A stretch of DNA of 64,000 bases from Voacanga thouarsii. Lineage: Eukaryota; Streptophyta; Magnoliopsida; Gentianales; Apocynaceae. The DNA is taken from assembly GCA_026120185.1 (NCBI GenBank), contig JANUWF010001272.1:1736001-1800000 (forward strand), read 5' to 3'. The number at the start of each line of letters is the position of its first letter. Position 1 is the stretch's first letter. Positions 1 through 10,620 of this stretch are shown here, one piece after another. The notes beneath the pieces are model-generated. The model saw only the letters and a program-made list of their open reading frames with translations. It was not told where the DNA came from and did not search any database. The position numbers and the translations under genes are program-made.

Positions 1-335
1 TATGATAATGGTTAAGTTCTTGAAGATCATGGTTGTCTAATCAATGGTTTGAGTTGTATACTTCTCCATCCTTGACATGTACATATTTTTATTTTATTTT
101 CTTTTTAGTTTTCCTTTTTATTTGATTTTCACTTTGTTGAGTAGGTTAAACAATAAAAGAGGGGTAATTAATGTTTACTTGTTCCTTGAGGATCGACACT
201 CGTTTGAACCCTATACTCAGTACTGATGAGTACGCTTGCTCATATGTGTGATTTAAGTCCAACGTTTTAATTTAAACTTGATTGGGAATGTGCTTAGTTT
301 TTGTATGATTTTTATGCCCAAATTTAAATGCATCA
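1..335 (+). repeat. 5' LTR, 3'-terminal part
   Basis: This is homologous to 14928-15248 of the 3' LTR. It ends in CATCA, six bases before the primer-binding site. The first roughly 1.2 kb of the LTR lies outside the window. It differs from the 3' LTR at many positions, so the insertion is not recent. Confidence 0.85.
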
Positions 336-341
336 AGTTTT

Positions 342-358
342 TGGCGCCGTTGCCGGGA
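342..358 (+). promoter_or_regulatory. Primer-binding site, tRNA-Asp
   Basis: TGGCGCCGTTGCCGGG is the reverse complement of the 3' end of plant tRNA-Asp(GTC), including CCA. This is the primer used by Athila-type elements. It starts six bases after the LTR end, where minus-strand DNA synthesis would begin. Confidence 0.85.
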
Positions 359-626
359 AACAATAGCATGAAAGCCTAGACTTTGTTGATTTAACCATGT
401 AAATATGTAAATATGTAAATATGTATGTTTGTTCTTACGGCAAAACGGTGATATCTTTTGTATTTCGTGTATTCTTGTATAACCTCATAACCTAACCTAA
501 CCTAACCTAACTAACTAACTTAGACTGAGTTTAAATTACTAATGTTGTAACCTTATAATTGTGTATGTTAACCAGTAATTATACCTCTAACTTGCTTTTT
601 GTTTTCTTAGGTATTACCCTTGGTAT
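359..626 (+). other. Untranslated leader of the Athila-like element
   Basis: No coding sequence is seen between the primer site and gag. Two short tandem runs occur: AAATATGT repeated about four times near 399-426, and CCTAA/CTAA repeats at 488-522. The latter is not the plant telomere repeat. Confidence 0.5.
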
Positions 627-2053
627 ATGACCCGAAAATCCAACGGCGAGATAGTCAATTTTAACCCTGAAATTGAGAGGACGTTATCAAAAATTCGTCG
701 AATAATTCAAAGGAATCTGATTGTCGAGATGGAGGTGCTCAACAGAACAATGCTAGGAATGATAGGAGTGTTATGGACGACTTTGTGAAACCCTCAGTCT
801 CAGGCACAGGCTCGAGTATCACTAGACCTAGGATAGAAGTAAAAAATTTTGAAATAAAGCCCAACATTATCCAAAAAGTACAGAATATAGTTCAATTTGA
901 CGGGCTACCGGAAGAGGATCCCAATGCTCACTTAGCCAGTTTTCTTGAGATTTGTGATACCTTCAAGATGAATGGTGTTTCTGAAGATGCCATTAAATTA
1001 CGACTTTTTCCTTTTTCCTTGAGAGATAGAGCTAAATCGTGGTTAAAGTCTTTACCTACGGGTTCCATCACAACTTGAAATGCCCTAGTTGAAAAATTTT
1101 TGGCTAAATATTTTCCTCCAGCTAGGACAGCCAAGCTTAGGAATGAAATCTTCACCTTCCAACAACTTGATTCTAAGCCCTTATATGAGAGTTGGGAGAT
1201 ATTTAAGGAAATGTTAAGAAAATGGCCACACCACGGATTCGAGTTGGGAATGTAAATGCTTATCTTCTTGAATGGCCTTACGTTCGCAACACGGCAAGTG
1301 GTGGACTCTTCTGCAGGGGGTTCCATCAACCATAAGACCCCGGAACAGGTATTTGAGCTTATCGAAAATTTGGCTTCCAATAACTATTCTTGGGGAAATG
1401 TAAGGTCAAAGTCTCTTGTGCAAGGAGTGCACAAAGTGGATGTTGTGGCAGCATTAAAGGCTAAGGTAGACGTCTTAGCTCAAAAGATGGAAGAGTTGGT
1501 GATGCCTTAAGGCCAAGTGTTAAACGTCAACTGCAATTTTTGTGGAGAAGAACACCCCAATCATGAATGCCAAAAGATGGGGTCACTCCACGAAACTTCA
1601 GAACAAGCGACCTTCGCAGGTAATGTCCAGCCAGGTAACAATCCATATAGCTCTACCTATAATTCTGGCTGGAGAAATCACCTTAATTTCTCTTGGAGCA
1701 ATAGGAATCCATCTAGGCAAAGTTCGTTCAATTTTGGAGGTAACCAAAGGAATCCAAACTCCATGAACAACACGGCAGCACCTCAAAAACCACCATTGGA
1801 AGAATTGATTGGCCAATTGGTAAGTACCACGGAGACTATGTTCGAAGGAGTCGAGAACAAGGAACCTAGAGGCTTCCATGAACAATTTAGAGAACCAGAT
1901 TGGTCAACTAGCCAAACTCATGGGAGATTGTCAAGCAGGGACACTACCAGGGAATACAGAGGAAAATCCATGACATCACAGCCGTGGAAAACCTTGAAGC
2001 ATTTCTTTTCTCTTTTCTTTACTTTTTATTTTGTGTTAAGGATAATTTTTTAA
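627..2053 (+). pseudogene. gag: gag pseudogene, Athila-like
   Basis: A start at 627 opens an N-terminal stretch that loses frame near 740. From 773 the reading is collinear to 2053 with in-frame stops at 1076 (TGA), 1253 (TAA) and 1508 (TAA). The central part (about 905-1230) carries the retrotransposon gag signature, with 'LFPFSLRDRAKSWLKSLP' followed by 'KFLAKYFPPARTAKLRNEI'. A zinc-knuckle-like CX2CX3HX4C (CNFCGEEHPNHEC) lies at about 1529-1567, then an Asn/Ser-rich tail with 'NPYSSTYNSGWRNH', typical of Athila gag. Gag would form the particle core. No protease or RT follows. From 1671 onward this tail is duplicated twice more downstream. It cannot make a full protein as it stands. Confidence 0.82.
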
Positions 2054-2131
2054 TTATAGTATTCTTATTCCAGTCCATTATCCAGCAATCGTGTGCTTTT
2101 CTGCATTCTTATTAAAAAAAAAAAAAAATGA

Positions 2132-2186
2132 GAACCGGACAGAACAGAGTCGGCGCAGGCTCTAAGAGCCGAGCCGGTGCCGGTTC
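2132..2186 (+). other. GC-rich imperfect hairpin, block 1
   Basis: GAACCGG at 2132-2138 can pair with CCGGTTC at 2180-2186, and GGCTCTAAGAGCC (2158-2170) forms an inner stem. It sits just after a poly-A run in the gag-to-accessory spacer and is strikingly GC-rich against AT-rich surroundings. It recurs in blocks 2 and 3. Its function is unknown. Confidence 0.6.
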
Positions 2187-3068
2187 CTGTCGGGAGGAGC
2201 TTAATTAAAGGGCCATTTTGGCCACTTTTTCTTCAAAACCTCCATTCTCCCTCGCAAATCCTCTCAAGCCCGCATCGGCTTCACATCCATCAGTGCCCAA
2301 AATTTGATTTTTCAACTTCTAAACACCTCCATAACATTTATTACCTTCTTTTTTGTTGGTCCTATGGATCAAACACCCCAAAAGCTTTGATTTTTCACAA
2401 CAAAAGCACATTCAATCCAAAAGCAAAGGGAGTAGATTTTCACAAAAACCTTACATCTTTTGCTTGCCCATGCATAAAAAAGCCTAAAGGTATAAGTTTT
2501 ATTTAAGTCCTACGGTTAAATTGATTGAGAAGATTTTTTTTTCCTTCTAATTATAAGGATAGTTTTGGCCAAAAATTAGGAATTATGTATGCTATGATTA
2601 TGCATTCCTCCTTGAGCTTCATGAATTGGATTACATTAGGAGTTATTGAGCCTTCACTACTTGATTCATGCTTGCAATCATTCGAGAATTCATATAGCTC
2701 CGGCTAGAATTATGGTTACTGGTGCTACTTGAATATATTGAACATGCATTGTTGATCACATAATACCATGATACTGCCTTCATTCACATGATCATGTTTA
2801 CTAGCATGCTTTGAGAAAACCAGCACAGTTATGCTTTACAGTGAACTCTTACATGCATTGTGTAGGTTATGCTGAATTGATTGAAAGTGATTGATTGACT
2901 TGGGTGTTGGAGTTGATATACATTGAAAGAGTTTGAGATTTGTGGATTGTGAGCTTGGTTGAGGGTTGCGTGCAATTTGAAGAATATCTGTGCAGGGGTA
3001 GCTATACTTTCTTCAATCATTGCGCGTACTTGTTCTCTCTTCTTATTACCCCCATTCCTTACTTGACC

Positions 3069-4049
3069 ATGTCTAGAGCAAGGAGTCAGCCTCCTAAAAG
3101 GGCTAGAACTTCCTCGTCCTCAGTTCCATCATCCGTTGATCCCTTATCTCTTAGACCTACTGAGTTTGTTGATACTTCTTGTGAGGAATGGTATAGTACG
3201 AGAGCTTCAAATACGATCATTGTTGAGCGTACCTTCTTACCCACCTTAGACCGAGCACTCAAATTAGGAATGATGTTTAGATGGCTAGGTTGGGGGTCGA
3301 TAGTACAATTGAAAGGTAAGTATTGTCCCATGCTTGTTAAGGAATTCTACGCTAATATGACGGACAAGGGCAACAAACATCTTCTGCATATTGAAATAAG
3401 AGTGAAAGGAATTCCTATTGTCATCACTCAAAACCAATTAGCTAACCTCCTCTAGATTTTTGACAATGATACTTGGCAAGGGATTGATGTGAATAATCAA
3501 AAGATTCTTTTGCACCTAAATTGGGATGTTAGAGGGATGCGAGTGACCCTAGGCTTATATAAGCATAATGCCTTCCAAACTAACAGTTTCTATTCCAACA
3601 ATGACATGGCAGCCAACTTTCGCGTGTTGGCTTACATTTTTGGGTTTAATGTTATCCCTCGTACTAGTGGTTTTAATGAAACTAGGATTACTAAAACTTA
3701 TATTTTGCATCGGATGATGAACAGATTACCTATCCCTCTTGCTTCTTTGATCATCCAATCTATTAGGGAGGTTGTTCATCATTGTCTCTCCACAAAAGTC
3801 TTTATTTTTCCCTTGGTTATAATGAAGATTCTAACGGACTTTGGGGTGAGTCTTGAGGGAAAGCTCATGGAGGCTACCACTGAGTACGATATGGTCACTG
3901 AGCATACTCTTATGAGTTGCGGGTACAAATATAGTTAGGAGTTGAAGAAGTGGCTCACTCCCTTCGAGGTCTAACATCTCGGTTAGGTAAGACCACCCAC
4001 AGTGGAGAAGGAGCAGCCACCACCACCAACACGTCCTAGAGCTGGCAGT
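3069..4049 (+). pseudogene. Accessory ORF pseudogene, copy 1 (putative plant transposon protein family)
   Basis: The frame is collinear from ATG 3069, with stops at 3453 (TAG), 3936 (TAG) and 3972 (TAA), and is cut at 4049 by the block 1/2 junction. The N-terminus is Ser/Arg-rich ('MSRARSQPPKRARTSSSS'). The core contains 'YCPMLVKEFYANM' and 'GIPIVITQNQLANLL', the pattern of the plant-specific 'putative plant transposon protein' domain (Transposase_32 type) seen in Athila-like elements after pol. No enzymatic residues can be assigned and the biochemical role of the family is not known. The first two stops are shared by all three copies, so they predate the triplication unless they are recoded. 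I infer that it was already dead when amplified. Confidence 0.68.
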
Positions 4050-4504
4050 GGAGAAATCACCTTAATTTCTCTTGGAGCAATAGGAATCCACCTAGGCAAA
4101 GTTCGTTCAATTTTGGAGGTAACCAAAGGAATCCAAACTCTATGAACAACACGGTAGCACCTTAAAAACCACCATTGGAAGAATTGATTGGCCAATTGGT
4201 AAGTACCACGGAGACTATGTTCGAAGGAGTCGACAACAAGGAACCTAGAGGCTTCCATGTGCAATTTAGAGAACCAGATTGGTCAACTAGACAAACTCGT
4301 GGGGGATTGTCAAGTAGGGACACTACCAGGGAATACAGAGGAAACTCCATGAGATCACAGCCGTGGAAAACCTTGAAGCATTTCTTTTCTCTTTTCTTTA
4401 CTTTTTATTTTGTGTTAAGGATAATTTTTTATTTATAGTATTCTAATTCCAGTCCATTATTCAGCATTCGTGTGCTTTTCTGCATTCTTATTAAAAAAAA
4501 ATGA

Positions 4505-4559
4505 AAACCGGACAGAACAGAGCCGGCGCAGGCTCTAAGAGCCGAGCCGGTGCCGGTTC
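4505..4559 (+). other. GC-rich imperfect hairpin, block 2
   Basis: This is equivalent to the structure at 2132-2186. The inner stem GGCTCTAAGAGCC is unchanged. The left arm has lost one base pair (AAACCGG). Confidence 0.58.
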
Positions 4560-5440
4560 CTGTCGGGAGGAGCTTAATTAAAGGGCCATTTTGGCCACTT
4601 TTTCTTCAAAACCTCCATTCTCCCTCGCAAATCCTCTCAAGCCCGCATCGGCTTCACATCCATTAGTGCCCAAAATTTAATTTTTCAACTTCTAAACACC
4701 TCCATAACATTTATTACCTTCTTTTTTGTTGATCCTATGGATCAAACACCCCAAAAGCTTTGATTTTTCACAACAAAAGCACATTCAATCCAAAAGCAAA
4801 TGGAGTAGATTTTCACAAAAAACTTACATCTTTTGCTTGCCCATGCATATAAAAGCCTAAAGGTATGAGTTTTATTTAAGTCCTACGGTTAAATTGATTG
4901 AGATGATTTTCTTTTCCATCTAATTATAGGGATAGTTTTGGCCGAAAATTAGGAATTATATATGTGATGATTATGCATTCCTCCTTGAGCTTCATGAATT
5001 GGATTACATTAGGAGTTATTGAGCCTTCACTACTTGATTCATGCTTGCAATCATTCGAGAATTCATATAGCTCGGGATAGAATTATGGTTACTGGTGCTA
5101 CTTGAATATATTGAACATGCATTGTTGATCACATAATACCATGATACTGCTTTCATTCACATGATCATGTTTACTAGCATGCTTTGGGAAAATCAGCACA
5201 GTTATGCTTTACAGTGAACTGTTACATGCGTTGTGTAGGTTGTGTTGAATTGATTGAAAGTGATTGATTGACTTGGGTGTTGGAGTTGATATACATTGAA
5301 GGAGTTTGGGATTTGTGGATTGTGAGCTTGGTTGAGGGTTCGTGCAATTTGAAGAATATCTGTGCAGGGGTAGCTATACTTTCTTCAGTCATTGCGCGTA
5401 CTTGTTCTCTCTTCTTATTACCCCCATTCCATACTTAACC

Positions 5441-6421
5441 ATGTCTAGAGCCAGGAGTCAGCCTTCTAAAAGGGCTAGAACTTCCTCGTCCTCAGTTCCA
5501 TCATCCGTTGATCCCTTATCTCTTAGACCTACTGAGTTTGTTGATACCTCTTGTGAGGAATGGTATAGTACGAGAGCTTCAAATACGATCATTGTTGAGC
5601 GTACCTTCTCACCCACCTTAGATCGAGCACTCAAATTAGGAATAATGTTTAGATGGCTAGGTTGGGGGTCGATAGTACAATTGAAAGGTAAGTACTGTCC
5701 CATGCTTGTTAAGGAATTCTACGCTAATATGACGGACAAGGGCAACAAACATCTTCTGCATATTGAAACAAGAGTGAAAGGAATTCCTATTGTCATCACT
5801 CAAAACCAATTAGCTAAACTCCTCTAGATTTTTGACGATGATACTTGGCAAGGGATTGATGTGAATAATCAAAAGATTCTTTTGCACCTAAATTGGGATG
5901 TTAGAGGGATGCGAGCGACCCTAGGCTTATATAAGCATAATGCCTTCCAAACTAACAGTTTCTATTCCAACAATGACATGGCAGCCAACTTTCGCGCATT
6001 GGCTTACATGTTTAGGTTTAATGTTATCCCCCGTACTAGTGGTTTTATTGAAACTAGGCTTACTAAAACTTATATTTTGCATCGGATGATGAGCAGATTA
6101 CCTGTCCCTCTTGCTTCTATGATCATCCAATCTATTATGGAAGTTGTTCATCATCATCTCTCCACAAAAGTCTTTATTTTTCCCTTGGTTATAATGAAGA
6201 TTCTAACGGACTTTGGGTTGAGTCTTGAGGGAGAGCTCATGGAGGCTACCACTGAGTACGATATGGTCACTGAGCATACTCTTATGAGTTACGGGTACAA
6301 ATATAGCTAGGAGTTGAAGAAGTGGCTCACTCATTTCGAGGTCTAACATCCTGGTCAGGTAAGACCACCCACAGTGGAGAAGGAGCAGCCACCACCACCG
6401 ACACGTGCTAGAGCTGGCAGT
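5441..6421 (+). pseudogene. Accessory ORF pseudogene, copy 2
   Basis: It starts at ATG 5441, with stops at 5825 and 6308 at the same codons as copy 1. It is otherwise open, making it the best preserved of the three together with copy 1. The same Ser/Arg-rich start, 'CPMLVKEFYANM' and 'HLNWDVRGMRATLGLYKHN' segments are present. It is truncated at the block 2/3 junction, so it lacks the acidic C-terminus that only copy 3 retains. Confidence 0.68.
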
Positions 6422-8589
6422 GGAGAAATCACCTTAATTTCTCTTGGAGTAATAGGAATCCACCTAGGCAAAGTTCGTTCAATTTTGGAGGTAACCAAAG
6501 GAATCCATGATGGAAAACGCAGTAACAGGGAGCCATGGACGGTGAAAAAAAATAGAGAAAAAAAAAATAAACCGCGAGCCATAAAGGCCATGCGGAAGCG
6601 TGAAGATCATACCTTTGCGTTCCTTAACCCTCCTAGGTTGCGTAGGAACAGATTGTACGACTGGAATCGCCTCGCTTTGCACACTTGAAGGAGCTTCCGG
6701 TTGAACACCCGCTAGCCTTCGACTTCGTCTTGTTTGCATTAATGCTTAGCTCTCCAGCTCTCGGGATATTCCTCAGCCTAACCTCTAGTCGGTGAACACT
6801 ATGGTGAAGAGGAAGGGTCTCAATTCTCCTTGGTTTACCTGCTATTGGTTAGCAAAGTCCAAGGAGAAAAACAAGAAGAAGGAGAGAGGCCTTGAGAGAG
6901 AGATACCCACGTGAGGTGTGGCTTGGGAAAGGAAAAATTAGGGTTTTTCCTTTTCAAAGAGTTGTTTAGATTTTTGCCTAAACTAGGTCTCTCAATCTCT
7001 GATAAACATCTCCTCGGGATTTCAAAATACCCGGATGTTATCCTGAGAAACAGTTTGGCCTAACCTTAAACTCCTCTTAACCGTATCTGGAAAAAACCCT
7101 AAGGTCCAAGCTATTGGGCAGATAAATATTTATTATTTTTCTTGGACCCAAAAAGGCCCAAAATAATAAATATTAATTGTTTATTTCCTGGGTTTACATG
7201 AGTAACCCAATAAATAATTAATGAGCCCAAATGAACCATAATAATTAATCTTTAATTATTTATTTCTTGGGCCTACATAAATAACCCAATAAATAATTAA
7301 ACATTAATTATTTCCCCTAGTTTAAGCCCAGGTTAATTTCTTAATTATTCATACTAGACCTAGGCCCTGAATAATTAATTAACCAAATAAACTAGATAAT
7401 TAATTTCTCTCAACTCCTATTTTATTTATTTATTTATTTATTTTATTCCAGTCCAATAATAAATTAGACTTCCTGAATAAAATAAAATAAAACAAAATAA
7501 AACAAAATCCTCTTCAACTGAGACCAATTCCTCAACCCAAAAATAGTTAGGACTTACAGGCTATCCCGAGGACCAAAAAGACACATCGCCTTGGCTGCTA
7601 AAATGACCAAAATACCCCTGCTATATAAATAGCTGTATTTTGCATTTTAAATATTTCCTAATATCACCATAAGGAAATATTGACCCCAAGGACAATGCTG
7701 CGTTAGCAAAGTCTCCGACCTACAGGTGAAATGACTAAAATACCCCTCTACACATCGCCGTACATTTAGAGAGGAAGAAGTGTACTAACACCCTCTAAAT
7801 GACATCTACCATCCTTAGGCTTCTAGTCCAATGATCCACGACTTCCTGGAGTGTTTCCGCTTTCCAAGGGAGCTACCCTAAAGCAACCATCCAAGTCATG
7901 TTTCCTAGGACCCTGGATAATTTAGACTATTCGGACAACCACAAGGGGCGATATAGTGCAGAAACTATCTTGTATAAGTCTGTCTTAACTAACTAGTCAC
8001 ACATACCCAACATGCAAGTATATTGGCCCTATGATAGAACCTCAACTACAGCAAATCAAAGTATATGCTTCTAGCTTCGCTAGACCACCAACTCATACTC
8101 AAGTCGTAGAGTACTAGTCCACGCTGTAGTGGTAGTAGTCTAGGTTTCTACCATATAGTACTTTGAGAAACCACTACTATAGGTCCTGTTCTACGTATTC
8201 GAAATACGCTTATGTCATGAAGTGAGTGGACTACCCACTGGCTAAAGGTAAGCCATTCCCCATTTGGAATGCATAACATAATAACCTAAACATGATGAGG
8301 TTCCCAGTCTCATCAATAGGTTAAGAACAAATGTTTATGTGTTAAATAACCCGTGATCCATACCTTACTGTGAAAGACCACCATTCACATCGATATTGTT
8401 ACTACAAGACAATATTCGAGGTATGAAAAGTGGAGAATGTCTTTTCCAATATAACTTCATCAGTAACTTTTTCTCCACAAAATTTTTAACTAAGATGTAG
8501 TTTTATACATCACGAAATTCACGGTTTTACAATCTTGCAACTTCAGGTGCAACCATTCATACCGTGTAGTGGTCAAATCTTTCTTTTTA

Positions 8590-8710
8590 TCCACATGACA
8601 TATAGATCTCCTTTTTTTAGCATTTAGATGCATTTTTGTATGACATATAATTTTATTTTTTTTATAGAAATATCAAGGGCTACAAATTCGAATTTAACGA
8701 GGTTAGCCAT
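8590..8710 (-). pseudogene. gag: copia gag N-terminal fragment
   Basis: The start codon is at 8710. The first residues read 'MANLVKFEFVALDIS', a start motif I recognise from a plant copia gag lineage. A frameshift follows, then 'KMHLNAKK', matching the next conserved segment in another frame. Only about 40 codons remain before the fragment ends. It is non-functional. Confidence 0.62.
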
Positions 8711-8795
8711 AGAGATCAATAAATGCGTACCTGTCTTCTAGCTTTAATAACGGCAGAGACTCGTGCTGTCTTTTGGCTTTAATAATGGCAAAGAC

Positions 8796-8809
8796 TCGTG
8801 CTGATAACG
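8796..8809 (-). promoter_or_regulatory. Possible half-tRNA primer-binding site
   Basis: The minus strand reads CGTTATCAGCACGA, about 20 bp downstream of the LTR end. It can be read as the complement of a tRNA-Ile anticodon stem-loop (GAT anticodon), analogous to the internal tRNA fragment used by Drosophila copia. The gap from the LTR weakens this reading. Confidence 0.3.
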
Positions 8810-8984
8810 TGTTATAAAATTAGGGTAGTGTTAGAATAATATCTACACACTACACACTAAAAAAATTCTAACTATTCTTTACACAAGAATTTCTCTTCAA
8901 ACTTCTCTCTTTCTTTCTCTCACAATTCTTTCTCTAATCTTTCTTTCACAAAATGATGGTGTATTACAAGCTTAGAGAATAGCT

Positions 8985-8994
8985 CTATTTATAG
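8985..8994 (-). promoter_or_regulatory. LTR TATA box, minus strand
   Basis: The minus strand reads CTATAAATAG, about 180 bp into the 344-bp copia LTR. This is a normal position for a U3 core promoter. Confidence 0.5.
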
Positions 8995-9683
8995 AGCTCT
9001 AATTAGTGGAATACATCATGGCATACATCATCTTCCACTAATCTCAATTAGTGGTGTCTCCACTAAATAGTGGGCATCCATAAAAATCTTCTATAATAAT
9101 TCACATAAATCCATAATTAGTGGAGCCTCCACTAATTAATAAAGATTCCAATAATTCATAACAATGCTAACACAATGGGTCTGTTCCAAACGAAAATCGT
9201 GCATAAACAAAAAGTAAATTCACAAACAATTTCTGAAAATAAATTCTTTTATTAAATAATTCGATTTTCCATTAGAAACCTAGTCTAAGAGGGCATACAA
9301 TCCAACAATCCAAACTCCATGAACAACACGGCAGCACCTTAAAAACCACCATTGGAAGAATTGATTGGCCAATTGGTAAGTACCACGGAGACTATGTTCG
9401 AAGGAGTCGACAACAAGGAACCTAGAGGCTTCCATGTGCAATTTAGAGAACCAGATTGGTCAACTAGACAAACTAGTGGGGGATTGTCAAGTAGGGACAC
9501 TACCAGGGAATACAGAGGAAACTCCATGAGATCACAGCCGTGGAAAATCTTGAAGCATTTCTTTTCTCTTTTCTTTACTTTTTATTTTGTGTTAAGGACA
9601 ATTTTTTAATTATAGTATTCTTATTCCAGTGCATTATTCAGCATTCGTGTGCTTTTTTGCATTCTTATTAAAAAAAAAATTGA

Positions 9684-9738
9684 GAACCGGACAGAACAGA
9701 GCTGGCGCAGGCTCTAAGAGCCGAGCCGGTGCCGGTTC
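9684..9738 (+). other. GC-rich imperfect hairpin, block 3
   Basis: This is the third copy of the structure at 2132-2186. Both arms (GAACCGG and CCGGTTC) and the inner GGCTCTAAGAGCC stem are intact. Confidence 0.58.
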
Positions 9739-10620
9739 CTGTCAGGAGGTGCATAATTAAAGGGCCATTTTGCCCACTTTTTCTTCAAGACCTCCATTCT
9801 CCCTCGCAAATCCTCTCAAGCCCGCATCGGCTTCACATCCATCAGTGCCCAAAATTTGATTTTTCAACTTCTAAACACCTCCATAACATTTATTACCTTC
9901 TTTTTTGTTGATCCTATGGATCAAACACCCCAAAAGCTTTGATCTTTCACAACAAAAGCACATTCAATCCAAAAGCAAAGGGAGTTGATTTTCACAAAAA
10001 ACTTACATCTTTTGCTTGCCCATGCATATAAAAGCCTAAAGGTATGAGTTTTATTTAAGTCCTACGGTTAAATTAATTGAGATGATTTTTTTTTCCTTCT
10101 AATTATAGGGATAGTTTTGGCCGAAAATTAGGAATTATATATGCTATGATTATGCATTCCTCCTTGAGCTTCATGAATTGGATTACATTAGGAGTTATTG
10201 AGCCTTCACTACTTGATTCATGCTTGCAATCATTCGAGAATTCATATAGCTCGGGCTAGAATTGTGGTTACTGGTGCTACTTGAATATATTGAACATGCA
10301 TTGTTGATCACATAATACCATGATACTGCCTTCATTCACATGATCATGTTTACTAGCATGCTTTGAGAAAATCAGCATAGTTATGCTTTACAGTGAACTG
10401 TTACATGCATTGTGTAGGTTGTGTAGAATTGATTGAAAGTGATTGATTGACTTGGGTGTTGGAGTTGATATACATTGAAGGAGTTTGGGATTTGTGGATT
10501 GTGATCTTGGTTGAGGGTTATGTGCAATTTGAAGAATATCTGTGCAGGGGTAGCTATACTTTCTTCAGTCATTGCGCGTACTTGTTCTTTCTTCTTATTT
10601 CCCCCATTCCTTACTTGACC

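Larger units (their letters stand above)
1671..4049 (+). repeat. Tandem block 1 (gag tail + spacer + accessory ORF)
   Basis: This is the first of three head-to-tail copies of about 2.37 kb. It starts inside gag at 'ggagaaatcaccttaattt' and ends inside the accessory ORF at 'cctagagctggcag'. Block 2 then restarts at the same gag position. The joint has at most 1-2 bp of homology, so the duplication probably arose by end-joining or template switching. Block 1 keeps CAA at the gag codon that is TAA in blocks 2 and 3, so blocks 2 and 3 are the closer pair. Confidence 0.88.
4050..6421 (+). repeat. Tandem block 2 (2372 bp)
   Basis: This is the second copy of the gag-tail/spacer/accessory block, running in the same order as block 1 and ending at the same accessory-ORF point. 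Its gag tail (4150-4438) carries the TAA that replaces CAA of block 1, and shares diagnostic differences with block 3. Confidence 0.88.
8590..9172 (-). mobile_element. Truncated copia fragment (LTR + leader + gag start)
   Basis: On the minus strand, a 344-bp LTR (9172 to 8829, TGTTAG...CTAACA) is followed by a leader containing ACGTTATCAGCACGA, then a gag start codon at 8710. The 3' side is missing; the left edge near 8590 is approximate. No target duplication is found. The fragment lies inside the 6508-9307 solo LTR. Confidence 0.68.
6508..9307 (-). mobile_element. Solo LTR, copia-type, minus strand
   Basis: The target duplication ATCCA is present at 6503-6507 and 9308-9312. On the minus strand the element starts TGTTGGATTG and ends TTTTCCATCA, so it has TG...CA ends. 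No internal coding region, primer site or second LTR is present, so it is a solo LTR left by recombination between the two LTRs. Excluding a nested fragment it is about 2.2 kb long. The copia assignment rests on the terminal sequence type and is moderately supported. Confidence 0.82.

Noticed and set aside
488..522. Telomere-like CCTAA repeats
   Set aside because: The unit is CCTAA, drifting to CTAA, not the plant CCCTAAA, and it sits in a retrotransposon leader.
928..1380. 150-codon minus-strand frame
   Set aside because: It is antisense to the gag pseudogene, which has clear domain motifs on the plus strand.
8829..9172. Stand-alone MITE with TGTTAG/CTAACA ends
   Set aside because: The adjacent leader and gag start on the minus strand show it is a copia LTR. 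The inverted ends are the usual LTR termini.
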